21,174 bases of DNA from Candidatus Dadabacteria bacterium (GCA_004356555.1 SMWY01000085.1:1-21174), one strand, 5' to 3'; positions 6,592 through 14,804 are shown, counted from the first letter of the stretch. Numbers and translations: made by a program. Notes: a model not told the origin generated them from the sequence alone.

Positions 6592-7473
6592 ATGAACAAA
6601 CTTATACAAAAAGCTCAGACACTTGTTGAGGCCCTGCCCTATATAAAGAAATTTTACGGGCAGACTATTGTTGTGAAATACGGCGGTAGTGTTGGTGATG
6701 ACGACCTTACTAACTTTGCGCGTGACGTGGTGCTAATGAAATATGTCGGTATGCACCCTGTGGTTGTGCACGGTGGGGGACTTCAAATTGGAGACCACCT
6801 CAAAAAACTTGGGATAGAAACCAAATTTATTGCAGGCCTTCGTATAACTGACGAGCAGACAATGGAAGTGGCAGAGATGGTGCTCGTAGGAAAGATTAAT
6901 CAAAAGATTATAGAGGCTTTACATTCTATGGGCGGAAAAGCCGTGGGCACATCCGGGAAAGAAGGGAAGATGATCCTTGCGAAGAAACTGAATCTCAGAA
7001 AATTTGCTAAAGAAAATGGAGTTAAAATTCCCAAAGGAGCAGACCTTGGAATGGTAGGAGAGGTTCAAAACGTAAACCCGGATCTTATAAAAGTGCTTGA
7101 AAATTCAGGGTTTATTCCGGTAATAGCTCCAATAGGTTTTGATGATGAGGGAAGAACTTACAATATAAATGCGGATCACGTTGCCGGGAAGATAGCAGGC
7201 GCCCTTAACGCAGTTAAGTTGATCCTGCTGACGAACGTTTCCGGAATTATGGATAATAAAAAAACCTTAATATCGACACTTACCGAATCGGAAGCGAAGA
7301 AATTAATCAAGAAAGAGATTATTTCTAGCGGTATGATACCCAAAGTCATGTGTGCGATTGAGGCGCTTCACGAAGGTGTACAAAAGGTCCATATAATTGA
7401 CGGAACTGTGGAGCACGCGTTGATACTGGAAATCTTCACTGATACGGGGATCGGAACGGAGATATTGCTTTGA
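6592..7473 (+). CDS. argB: Acetylglutamate kinase
   Basis: Phosphorylates N-acetyl-L-glutamate, the second step of arginine biosynthesis; cytoplasmic; 293 residues, typical. Amino-acid-kinase fold motifs are visible: KYGGS with Lys29 (phosphate binding), HGGGLQI at 60-66 (substrate loop), NINAD (about residues 191-195) and SGMIPKV. The N-terminal helix before the kinase core (residues 1-24) is the extension found in hexameric, arginine-inhibited enzymes, so feedback inhibition by arginine is likely but inferred. An AGAAGGGA Shine-Dalgarno (6575-6582) precedes the ATG. It is the first gene of the operon; its TGA overlaps the start of argD. Confidence 0.96.
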   Translation: MNKLIQKAQTLVEALPYIKKFYGQTIVVKYGGSVGDDDLTNFARDVVLMKYVGMHPVVVHGGGLQIGDHLKKLGIETKFIAGLRITDEQTMEVAEMVLVGKINQKIIEALHSMGGKAVGTSGKEGKMILAKKLNLRKFAKENGVKIPKGADLGMVGEVQNVNPDLIKVLENSGFIPVIAPIGFDDEGRTYNINADHVAGKIAGALNAVKLILLTNVSGIMDNKKTLISTLTESEAKKLIKKEIISSGMIPKVMCAIEALHEGVQKVHIIDGTVEHALILEIFTDTGIGTEILL

Positions 7474-8672
7474 GCACAGAAGAGATAATATCAAATACTA
7501 AAAATTACCTGATGAATACTTACAGCCGCTATCCTATTGCTATGGTTAAAGGAAAGGGCTCTTGGGTTTGGGACGCAAACGGCAAAAAATACCTTGATTT
7601 TATTACAGGCATAGCCGTAAACAACTTAGGACACTGCCACCCTAATATTACAAAAGCAATCAGAGATCAATCTAAAAAACTGGTTCAGCCATGCAACCTA
7701 TTCCACATTGAGCAGCAAAGTGAATTTGCCAAAATGCTCGTGGAAAACTCTTTTGCAGATAAGGTTTTCTTTTGTAACAGCGGAGCTGAAGCAAACGAGG
7801 GGGCAATAAAACTTGCAAGGAAATGGGGGACCGATAATGGCGGCAAATTTAAGATAATCCATGCAAGGGACTCATTTCACGGCAGAACCATGGGCGCCTT
7901 GAGTGCTACAAGTAAAAATTACCAGGCCGGTTTCAAACCCCTTGTCCCCGGATTTAAGTCCATTACTTACGGGAAGATAGACGCACTTGAAAAGGCCTTA
8001 GAAGATGAGAAAGTATGCGCCGTAATTTTAGAGCCTATTCAAGGAGAAAACGGTGTAATATTTCCGCCTGACAACTATCTCAAACAGGTTCGCAGACTCT
8101 GTACTAAGAAAAAAGTTCTATTGATACTTGATGAAATACAAGTAGGTATTGGAAGGACTGGGAAACTCTTTGCATATGAGCATTACAGAATGAAACCCGA
8201 CATTATGACACTTTCTAAAGCCCTTGGTGGAGGAATTCCGTGTGGGGCCTTTCTAGCAACCAATAGGGTCGCCAAGCACTTGGGCCCGGGAATGCACGGT
8301 ACTACTCTAGGGGGAAACCCTCTTGCAATGAGCGCCGGCAAAGCTGTATTGGACACTATTAACAACGAGGGTTTATTAGACGGCGCAACGGACTCTGGTC
8401 AGTATTTTTTAGATAGTCTCAAAATACTTGAAAATAAATACAGCAAGATGATAAAAGAGGTAAGAGGAAAAGGTCTTATATTGGGAATTCAATTCAAAAA
8501 TAAGGAAATAGCAATAAAAATTGTAAACAATTGCATTGAAAACGGGCTTCTTACTATTCTTACTATACAAAAGGTCATGAGAATTCTACCGCCCTTAAAT
8601 GTAAAGAAAAAAGAAATAGATATTGCGGTAAAAACAATTGAGAAAGCATTGAAAGAGGTGTCAGATGCCTAG
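7470..8672 (+). CDS. argD: Acetylornithine aminotransferase
   Basis: PLP-dependent class III aminotransferase of 400 residues converting N-acetylglutamate semialdehyde to N-acetylornithine. Visible motifs: NNLGHCHP, FCNSGAEANEGAIKLARKW (cofactor phosphate region), FHGRTMGALSAT, LDEIQVGIGRTG and the Schiff-base lysine Lys250 in LSKALGGG. The start is a TTG at 7470 sharing a TTGA overlap with the argB stop, behind ACGGAGAT. It is preferred to the ATG at 7512 because residues 1-14 (STEEIISNTKNYL-) look like normal family N-terminal sequence. The 3' end overlaps argF by 8 bp. Some family members also act on succinyl-diaminopimelate or ornithine; the arg operon favours ArgD. Confidence 0.94.
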   Translation: MSTEEIISNTKNYLMNTYSRYPIAMVKGKGSWVWDANGKKYLDFITGIAVNNLGHCHPNITKAIRDQSKKLVQPCNLFHIEQQSEFAKMLVENSFADKVFFCNSGAEANEGAIKLARKWGTDNGGKFKIIHARDSFHGRTMGALSATSKNYQAGFKPLVPGFKSITYGKIDALEKALEDEKVCAVILEPIQGENGVIFPPDNYLKQVRRLCTKKKVLLILDEIQVGIGRTGKLFAYEHYRMKPDIMTLSKALGGGIPCGAFLATNRVAKHLGPGMHGTTLGGNPLAMSAGKAVLDTINNEGLLDGATDSGQYFLDSLKILENKYSKMIKEVRGKGLILGIQFKNKEIAIKIVNNCIENGLLTILTIQKVMRILPPLNVKKKEIDIAVKTIEKALKEVSDA

Positions 8673-9576
8673 ACATTTTCTTAGCATATTCGATCTATCT
8701 AAAAAAGAATTCCGCTCACTTTTTAAACGAGCTGCGGAACTAAAGGCTAAAAAGAAATCTGGCAAAAGCCTCGAGACGCTCAAGAAAAAATCAATCGGAA
8801 TGATTTTCGAAAAGCTCTCTACCAGAACCAGGGTTTCTTTTGAAGTCGCAATTAACGATCTGGGAGCCAATGTTCTCTATATGAACCCAAGTGACATGCA
8901 GCTAGGAAGAGGAGAATCAATCGCTGATACTGCAAAAATTATATCCTCATATCTTGACGGAGTTATAATAAGAACTTACGAGCAGGACAGAATTGAGGAA
9001 TTCGCCAAGCATTCTAGTGTCCCGGTTATTAATGCACTAACGGATTTGGGCCATCCTACTCAAATTGTCTCAGACCTTTTTACAATTGTGGAGCAGGGTA
9101 AAAAGCTGAACAAAATCAAATTGGCGTATGTAGGGGACGGGAACAATATAGTTAATTCTTTCATTGGAGCAGCCTCTATACTAGGAATTAATCTTTCCAT
9201 AGCAACACCTAAAGGGTACGAGCCTGATAGCAACGTACTCAAAAAAGCCAGAGAGAATGGAAACGGCTCAATTGAAATTATTAACGACCCAAAGAAAGCC
9301 GCATCCGATGCGGACGTATTATATACCGACACCTGGGTAAGCATGGGACAGGAAAAACAGACAAGGAAAAAGCAAAGAATATTTAAACCATTTCAAATAA
9401 ATAAAGAATTGCTTTCTATTGCGAATCCTGATGTAAGTGTAATGCACTGCTTGCCGGCTCATAAGGGAGAAGAAATAACCCAAGAAATTATGGAAGGACC
9501 CAACTCCGTTATATATGAGCAGGCTGAAAACAAATTACACGTAGGGAAAGCTATATTAGAAATGTTTTTAAAATAA
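8665..9576 (+). CDS. argF: Ornithine carbamoyltransferase
   Basis: Condenses carbamoyl phosphate with ornithine to citrulline; 303 residues, a normal length. The carbamoyl-phosphate motif STRTR is at residues 52-56, HPTQ lies in the DLGHPTQIVSDL segment, the ornithine-binding SMG loop is in DTWVSMGQE and the HCLP signature is in MHCLPAHKGEE. These separate it from aspartate and N-acetylornithine carbamoyltransferases. A GAGGTG Shine-Dalgarno lies in the argD 3' end, implying translational coupling. argF is the last gene of this arg transcript; argG, argH, argC and argJ are not in the window. Confidence 0.95.
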   Translation: MPRHFLSIFDLSKKEFRSLFKRAAELKAKKKSGKSLETLKKKSIGMIFEKLSTRTRVSFEVAINDLGANVLYMNPSDMQLGRGESIADTAKIISSYLDGVIIRTYEQDRIEEFAKHSSVPVINALTDLGHPTQIVSDLFTIVEQGKKLNKIKLAYVGDGNNIVNSFIGAASILGINLSIATPKGYEPDSNVLKKARENGNGSIEIINDPKKAASDADVLYTDTWVSMGQEKQTRKKQRIFKPFQINKELLSIANPDVSVMHCLPAHKGEEITQEIMEGPNSVIYEQAENKLHVGKAILEMFLK

Positions 9577-9633
9577 TAGTCTTGATTCATACCCTATCCT
9601 AACAAACCAAAAAATCCTTATACTTAAGCATAT

Positions 9634-9654
9634 TAACACTTGAAGTGTTATACT
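9634..9654 (+). promoter_or_regulatory. 17-bp palindrome overlapping the -10 box upstream of the ClpX-like gene
   Basis: TAACACTT-G-AAGTGTTA (9634-9650) is a perfect 8+1+8 palindrome. Its right end overlaps a TATACT -10 box (9649-9654); the best -35 is a weak TTAAGC at 9624-9629 with a 19-bp spacer. A repressor there would block RNA polymerase. The stem could also form in RNA but lacks a T-run, so it does not look like an argF terminator. Palindrome certain; promoter and operator roles inferred. Confidence 0.45.
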
Positions 9655-9661
9655 AAATATC

Positions 9662-9680
9662 ATATCTTTATTTAAGATGT
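9662..9680 (+). other. Hairpin at the predicted 5' end of the ClpX-like mRNA
   Basis: ATATCTT (9662-9668) pairs with AAGATGT (9674-9680), with one T-G pair and a 5-nt loop. It lies at the predicted transcription start from the -10 at 9649-9654. A 5'-terminal stem of this kind could stabilise the message. It is AT-rich and may be chance. Confidence 0.25.
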
Positions 9681-9722
9681 TAGTTTTAAAGAACGTTATC
9701 CCTTGGGGGGGCGGTTGCCTAA

Positions 9723-10841
9723 ATGAGAAGAGGAGAAAAAGTTCATTATGTAAAGGACTTTATCCAGACTGTTCCTCTTCCTTCGCCTAAAAAAATCTTT
9801 GCTGAACTTAATAAACTAGGCTATAAGGGACAGACAGAAGCAAGAAGAGCTGTTTCTCTTGCAGCCTATAGGCATGTCAAAAGGTTAAAACATCTACACT
9901 TTAGCAACACTCCGAGAGCCGAATTAGTGCCAAGACCAAACTCCATCCTCGTGGGGCCCACCGGGTGCGGTAAGACATATCTCATCGAGCTATTATTTGG
10001 TGAAATTTTCAAACTCCCTTTCGTAATAATCGATATGACTAAGTTCACAGAATCGGGCTATGTAGGAGACGACGTAGTAAACATCTTAGTACAGCTTGTA
10101 TATGCAGCTAACGAAAGTATTGATATAGCTGAATGCGGAGTTATTGTTCTCGATGAATTTGATAAAATAGCAGGCGCTTACAGCAACGCCAGGTTTGCCG
10201 GACAGGGAACAACAAAAGATGTTTCAGGATATGGAGTTCAAAGAGAGCTCCTCAAAATACTTGAGGGAACAGATGTGCAGATTCCTCTTGACTTTGGATT
10301 TTCAAGCAGAGGACCAAGAACGCTCATATCTACTCGGGATATCTCATTTTTTGCGATAGGAGCATTCTCAGGAATAAAAAACTTATATGGAAGTAATGAA
10401 GTTGGATTTATGAAAGAATTAGGGAAAAATACCAATGAAGAGGATACTATTGCATACAATATGAGTCAGGAAGAAGCAGATGACATAACAAAGTTTCAAC
10501 TTTTTGGTTTTCTTCCCGAACTTATAGCAAGATTTAACCGAATCGTCCCATTTGCTCCCCTTAGCAAAGAGACATTAAAAGAAATTATTCATCTAAAGAT
10601 TATGAATTACAAAACCGAGTTTGAAGAAGAAGGATTTAAGTTACATTTAGATCTTGTGGTTATTGATCATATAATTGAAGAAGCAAAGAGAAGACAAACT
10701 GGAGCCCGGGGGCTTGACGCAATTATCTCAAAATACCTTGAAGAAGTTGCTTTTGACCTATTTGGCAGGGGCGACAAGGGCGAAATCACTCTTACTATTG
10801 AGTCCGGTGAAGTTTCTCACGCTGTAAAGAGACGTGCATGA
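9723..10841 (+). CDS. ClpX-like AAA+ unfoldase lacking the zinc-binding domain
   Basis: AAA+ ATPase of 372 residues, closest by motif to ClpX. It has Walker A GPTGCGKT (78-85), the substrate-gripping pore loop GYVG (112-115), Walker B VLDEFD (Asp144, Glu145), the VSGYGVQRELLKILEGT segment, an arginine-finger-like ELIARF and sensor-2 GARG (327-330). Differences from classical ClpX: no N-terminal four-cysteine zinc domain, and the RKH loop is replaced by SRGPRT. A VGF at 227-229 aligns with the ClpX IGF loop that docks on ClpP, so ClpP binding is possible. HslU is less likely because there is no I domain and no HslU tail. An in-frame TAA lies directly before the ATG; the only upstream purine patch is a run of seven G. 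The gene overlaps rimO by 4 bp. Confidence 0.82.
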   Translation: MRRGEKVHYVKDFIQTVPLPSPKKIFAELNKLGYKGQTEARRAVSLAAYRHVKRLKHLHFSNTPRAELVPRPNSILVGPTGCGKTYLIELLFGEIFKLPFVIIDMTKFTESGYVGDDVVNILVQLVYAANESIDIAECGVIVLDEFDKIAGAYSNARFAGQGTTKDVSGYGVQRELLKILEGTDVQIPLDFGFSSRGPRTLISTRDISFFAIGAFSGIKNLYGSNEVGFMKELGKNTNEEDTIAYNMSQEEADDITKFQLFGFLPELIARFNRIVPFAPLSKETLKEIIHLKIMNYKTEFEEEGFKLHLDLVVIDHIIEEAKRRQTGARGLDAIISKYLEEVAFDLFGRGDKGEITLTIESGEVSHAVKRRA

Positions 10842-12142
10842 AGATATATATTGAGAGCCTAGGCTGCTCCAAGAATCTAGTGGACAGCGAACTGATACTG
10901 GGTTCACTGAAGAAATCCGGACATCAAATATCATCTGTAGAAGAAGCTGAGGTCATAATAGTAAATACGTGTGGCTTTATAGGTGATGCCAAAAAAGAGT
11001 CGCTAGATGCAATCCTTGATCTTTCTGAGTATAAGAAAACAGGCAACTGCAAAAAATTAATTGTTACGGGCTGCATGGTTGAAAGATATTCCCAAGAGCT
11101 AAGCCGAGAGATTCCAGAAGTAGACGCGTTCTGGGGTACAGGGAATCTGCTTAAAATTAATGAAGTTCTGGAACAAGAAAAACCCGAAAAAATTAACCAC
11201 TATCCTCCGGGTACTCTTTACGACCCTGACTCTCCGAGGATAATGCTTACCCCTTCCCACTCGGCATTCGTCAAAGTATCGGAGGGTTGTTCTAGAACCT
11301 GCTCGTTTTGCATAATTCCCAAGATGAGGGGCATCATGAAAAGCAGAACCATTGATTCTATTGTGGGTGAAATCGATAGCCTAGCACAGAAGGGAGTAAG
11401 AGAAATAAACCTGATTGCCCAGGATATGACGAGCTATGGAAGAGATATTGGAACCAACCTGGAGACGATGTTAAGGGAATCGGCAAAGGTTCAGGACATA
11501 AAGTGGATTAGGATTCACTACTGGTACCCATGGGGAATTACAGATTCACTTGTTGAGCTTATTGGGAGTGAAAATAATATACTCCCATATATTGATATGC
11601 CCCTTCAGCATATTAACGACAGGGTGCTTAAATCAATGGACAGGAAAACCACAGGCAGTCGCATAAGAGATATTATCAAGAAATTAAGAACCAGTATAGA
11701 TGACGTTATACTCCGTACTACCCTCATTGTCGGATTTCCTGGTGAGACTGAGGATGAATTCGAGGAGCTTCTGGAATTTGTTGAAGAGACTAAGTTTGAA
11801 AGGGCTGGAGCTTTTAAATACTCACAAGAGGAAGGAACCCCGGCAGGAGTAATGGGCGAGCAAGTCCCAGAAGAAATAAAAGAGGAGAGGTTCGAGCGGC
11901 TGATGCAGACTCAGTCTGAGGTTTCTTTTACTAAGAACAAATCCCTTATAGGAACAGTACATGAGGGATTCGTAGAAAGCGTGGAAAACGGCAATTATGT
12001 GGCAAGAATCTCCTCTCAGGCTCCTGAGGTAGACGGATACACCTATATAAAAAGAGAGCAAGAGCTTATTCTTGGAGATATGGTGGATATAAAAATTATC
12101 GGCGCCGATATCTATGATCTATTTGGGGAAGTTATAGATTAA
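10838..12142 (+). CDS. rimO: Ribosomal protein S12 methylthiotransferase RimO
   Basis: Radical-SAM methylthiotransferase of 434 residues that in E. coli adds a methylthio group to a conserved aspartate of ribosomal protein S12. The N-terminal UPF0004 domain has three cluster cysteines, Cys10 (SLGCSKN), Cys45 (NTCGF) and Cys79 (TGCM). The radical-SAM CxxxCxxC is Cys151-Cys155-Cys158, followed by IIPKMRG. A C-terminal TRAM domain covers about residues 370-434. SLGCSKNLVDSE at the start points to RimO rather than MiaB or MtaB. The ATG overlaps the stop of the ClpX-like gene (ATGA), so translation is probably coupled. Confidence 0.93.
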   Translation: MKIYIESLGCSKNLVDSELILGSLKKSGHQISSVEEAEVIIVNTCGFIGDAKKESLDAILDLSEYKKTGNCKKLIVTGCMVERYSQELSREIPEVDAFWGTGNLLKINEVLEQEKPEKINHYPPGTLYDPDSPRIMLTPSHSAFVKVSEGCSRTCSFCIIPKMRGIMKSRTIDSIVGEIDSLAQKGVREINLIAQDMTSYGRDIGTNLETMLRESAKVQDIKWIRIHYWYPWGITDSLVELIGSENNILPYIDMPLQHINDRVLKSMDRKTTGSRIRDIIKKLRTSIDDVILRTTLIVGFPGETEDEFEELLEFVEETKFERAGAFKYSQEEGTPAGVMGEQVPEEIKEERFERLMQTQSEVSFTKNKSLIGTVHEGFVESVENGNYVARISSQAPEVDGYTYIKREQELILGDMVDIKIIGADIYDLFGEVID

Positions 12143-12149
12143 TATCTAT

Positions 12150-12173
12150 GCCTAAGGCTTCTCCTTCCTAGGC
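12150..12173. terminator. Possible bidirectional terminator hairpin between rimO and cofH
   Basis: GCCTA (12150-12154) pairs with TAGGC (12169-12173), extended by GG/CC after one bulged A, with a 9-nt loop. It lies 7 nt after the rimO stop and between convergent genes, but neither side has a proper T-run, so terminator activity is uncertain. Confidence 0.35.
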
Positions 12174-12256
12174 TTCAAAACTTATAATATAGTCAACTGG
12201 AAGAATTAATTATGTCAGAGGTTTTGAGCTAATTTAGAGAAATATACCCGTAATGC

Positions 12257-13459
12257 TTAGTCATCCCCATTTGCATCAAACATTTGGCGTATTCCGTAGG
12301 TTGTATTTCTCTCAGCCGGGATTCTTCCGATCTCCCTAGTTAGGCGGCGAAACTCCTCAGGTGGGAAATACTGTCCGTAGCTTGCTCCCGCGGAACGTGA
12401 TATTTGCTCTTCCATCAAAGTGCCACCGAAATCATTTGCACCCGCTGTGAGAGAGAACTGAGCAAACTCAGGACCCTGCTTTACCCAGGAAACCTGTATG
12501 TTATTAATCCACCCTCTGAGCATTAACCTAGACACTGCATACATCTTCAACTGATCGAGGTCAGTCGGGCCTTCGGCTACTTTTCCTTTTGAGTGCTTAT
12601 ATAGTCTCGTGTTCCATGGGATAAACCTAAGCGGGACAAACTCTGTAAAGCCTCCGGTCTCTTTTTGAATGTCCCTTAAGATACCAATATGGATTGCCCA
12701 GTGTTTGGGTTTGTCTACATGGCCGTACATTATTGTTGAAGTAGTGTGCATGCCTGATTTATGAGCTTTTTTTACTATCCTTATCCAGGCTTCAGTGGGC
12801 ATTTTCCTCGGAGCTATAATTTTTCTAACCTCTTCTACAAGTATTTCGGCAGCTGTACCTGGAAAAGTGTCATGTCCTACCTCTTTTAGTCTTTCTATGA
12901 ATTCTTCTTCTGTAATACCAAGGGTTTCAGCCCCGTAATATATCTCAAAAGGAGAAAATGCATGGGTATGCATCTCCGGGACTGCTTCTTTAACGGCTTT
13001 TATTAATTCAATATAGAAATTACCATCTATATCAGGATGCATACCGCCCTGCATACAAACTTCGGTAGCACCTATCTCCCATGCTTCTTTTACTCTGTCG
13101 GTAATTTCATCCATACTTAGGAAATAAGCTCTTTCATCACCCTCAGGAGCCATAAAATTACAGAAGCCGCAATATGTGTTGCATATATTTGTAAAATTAA
13201 TATTCCTATTCACGACGTATGTGATGACATCTCCAACGTCTTCTTTCCTTATTTCATCAGCAGCTATAGCAAGAGCTGAGATCTCATCCAGGTCCTCAAT
13301 ATTAAAAAGCTCCTCACCTTCTTCAACAGATACTTCATCTCCAACGAGGGCCTTATTAATAATTCGGGCAGTAGTTCCATTCACCTTTGATAAAAGGCCA
13401 TCGAGCCCCATACCCCTATTTTCTTCAATTCTATCTATTACTACTTTAATCTCAGCCAT
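12257..13459 (-). CDS. cofH: CofH, Fo synthase subunit 2 (tyrosine-derived 4-hydroxyphenyl transferase)
   Basis: Radical-SAM enzyme that joins a tyrosine-derived 4-hydroxybenzyl group to 5-amino-6-ribitylaminouracil, giving the substrate for CofG in Fo (deazaflavin) synthesis. The cluster motif CNTYCGFC gives Cys93, Cys97 and Cys100; EVCMQGGMHPD, HAFSPFE, FPGTAAEIL, GFTEFVPLRF and AGANDFGGTLMEE match the C-terminal half of actinobacterial FbiC. The chosen ATG at 13459 has GAGGTG 4 nt upstream and overlaps the cofG stop by 8 bp, giving 400 residues; a TTG at 13474 would add five residues. MqnC and MqnE are related, but adjacency to cofG and cofD decides for CofH. Confidence 0.92.
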   Translation of the reverse strand: MAEIKVVIDRIEENRGMGLDGLLSKVNGTTARIINKALVGDEVSVEEGEELFNIEDLDEISALAIAADEIRKEDVGDVITYVVNRNINFTNICNTYCGFCNFMAPEGDERAYFLSMDEITDRVKEAWEIGATEVCMQGGMHPDIDGNFYIELIKAVKEAVPEMHTHAFSPFEIYYGAETLGITEEEFIERLKEVGHDTFPGTAAEILVEEVRKIIAPRKMPTEAWIRIVKKAHKSGMHTTSTIMYGHVDKPKHWAIHIGILRDIQKETGGFTEFVPLRFIPWNTRLYKHSKGKVAEGPTDLDQLKMYAVSRLMLRGWINNIQVSWVKQGPEFAQFSLTAGANDFGGTLMEEQISRSAGASYGQYFPPEEFRRLTREIGRIPAERNTTYGIRQMFDANGDD

Positions 13460-14696
13460 TTGGCACCTCTTCAAGTATTACATAACCGTCTTTATCTACA
13501 AAATCTACTACACGTTTAAGCACATCTTTATCGATAAACTCACCCTCTATAAATTCAGGGTATACGGGAAGTCTTTCCCTAAGTGTAAACCCAAGTTCTT
13601 CTACCATATCCTGCATTATTTCGAGCTTTGGCCATGGAGCCTCCGGATTAACGTAGTCAATAGTTACAGGGGAAACCCCTCCAAGATCATTTATCCCAGC
13701 ATGAATAAATAACGGATATGTCTCCGGATTTAAATTGGGTGGTATCTGTATATTCATTCCTTCGCCGAACACGAGTCTTGAAATAGCAACCAGTTTTAAC
13801 ATCTCAACAAAACTCGGAGGAGGATAATTCTCCATCATAATCCCGGGTTTTGGACTAAAATTCTGAATAATTATCTCCTGTAGATGGCCGTATTCATCAT
13901 TGAGTTCTTTAAGGGCAAAAAGAGATTGGACCCTTTCTTCCCAAGTCTCCCCAATTCCTACCAGTATTCCCGAGGTCCATGGGATCCTGAGCTCCCCTGC
14001 AAGCTCCATAGTCTTCATTCTCAGTTTGGGCACTTTATCAGGACACCTATAATGCGCCTGGCCCTTTTTTAATAATCTTGGGCTTATGTTCTCAAGCATA
14101 AGTCCCATGCTTGGGTTAGATCCTCTAAATTGGACTAGTTCTTCACTAGTCGCTAATCCCAGATTTGTGTGTGGAAAAATGTTTTCTTTTAGTCCGGCTT
14201 CTCCCATTGCTATTAAATAATCGGCGGTGCTTTCATAGCCGAGTTTTTGTAGTGCTTCTTTATAAATGGGATATTTAAGCTCAGGTTTATCTCCAGTTAC
14301 AAATAGCAGCTCAGTACATCCAAGCTCGGCTCCCTTCTTTGCCATATCCAAAACTTCATCAGGACTCATGAAAAGGGGCCCTTCTCCGGGTTCGTATTTA
14401 AAAGTACAGTACCCGCAGTGATTGCGGCATATTTGAGTAAGCGGGACAAATACGTTCTTTGAATATGTTAGAACTTCCCCTTTTCCTCTGTCTCTTAATT
14501 TAGACGCTGTTAAAAGTAAGTACGGTATCTCATCCCTTTCAATATTAACGAGATAGAGCGCTTCTTCACGATTAATAACCACTCCTGACTCTGCTTTATC
14601 CAATATCACGGAAAGGCTTTTTGAAGGACCGTTCAATAATGACTTGCTCCCTAACAAATCTAGTATATTTTCCCAATCTTTATTAATAGAAGTCAT
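13452..14696 (-). CDS. cofG: CofG, Fo synthase subunit 1 (deazariboflavin-forming)
   Basis: Radical-SAM 7,8-didemethyl-8-hydroxy-5-deazariboflavin synthase of 414 residues that closes the deazaflavin ring from the CofH product. The cluster motif CRNHCGYC gives Cys90, Cys94 and Cys97. ELLFVTGDKPE, HTNLGLAT, GLMLENISPRL, RIPWTSGILVGIGET, IQNFSPKPG and AGINDLGGVSPVT match the N-terminal half of FbiC. Residues 1-60 are an N-terminal extension as in FbiC-type CofG. No good Shine-Dalgarno precedes the ATG; a GGGGA about 18 nt upstream is too distant. It has its own promoter candidate and is followed, with overlap, by cofH. Confidence 0.93.
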   Translation of the reverse strand: MTSINKDWENILDLLGSKSLLNGPSKSLSVILDKAESGVVINREEALYLVNIERDEIPYLLLTASKLRDRGKGEVLTYSKNVFVPLTQICRNHCGYCTFKYEPGEGPLFMSPDEVLDMAKKGAELGCTELLFVTGDKPELKYPIYKEALQKLGYESTADYLIAMGEAGLKENIFPHTNLGLATSEELVQFRGSNPSMGLMLENISPRLLKKGQAHYRCPDKVPKLRMKTMELAGELRIPWTSGILVGIGETWEERVQSLFALKELNDEYGHLQEIIIQNFSPKPGIMMENYPPPSFVEMLKLVAISRLVFGEGMNIQIPPNLNPETYPLFIHAGINDLGGVSPVTIDYVNPEAPWPKLEIMQDMVEELGFTLRERLPVYPEFIEGEFIDKDVLKRVVDFVDKDGYVILEEVPNG

Positions 14697-14736
14697 ATTA
14701 ATTTTCAGATAATTTCCCCAATAAATTAGAAAAGCA

Positions 14737-14761
14737 TGGGATCAATAACCCATTAATCCCA
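14737..14761 (-). other. Ten-bp hairpin between cofD and cofG
   Basis: In minus-strand RNA, TGGGATTAAT pairs with ATTGATCCCA around a GGGTT loop; one pair is G-U, so the stem is complete only in this orientation. The T-rich TGCTTTTCTAATTTATT follows. It may end the cofD transcript, or act as a leader hairpin or attenuator for cofG, whose predicted start (about 14768) lies just upstream of it. Confidence 0.45.
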
Positions 14762-14774
14762 AATTATCCCTTAT

Positions 14775-14804
14775 ATATTCGCACATACGGGATATTCTTG
14801 TCAA
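14775..14804 (-). promoter_or_regulatory. Candidate promoter of cofG-cofH
   Basis: A perfect TTGACA (14804-14799) is followed after 18 bp by GAATAT (14780-14775), which carries a TGC extended -10 motif directly upstream. It would drive cofG separately from cofD. The -10 is imperfect; an overlapping TATATA lies 3 bp further on. Confidence 0.5.

Noticed and set aside
9634..9650. Palindrome after argF as a terminator
   Set aside because: No T-run follows, and it overlaps a -10 box; an operator is the better reading.
13176..13712. Plus-strand open frame across the cofG-cofH junction
   Set aside because: Antisense to two certain radical-SAM genes and low in information.
12257..14696. Radical-SAM pair as menaquinone (futalosine) enzymes MqnC/MqnE
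   Set aside because: Motifs and order match the two halves of FbiC, and cofD lies next to them.
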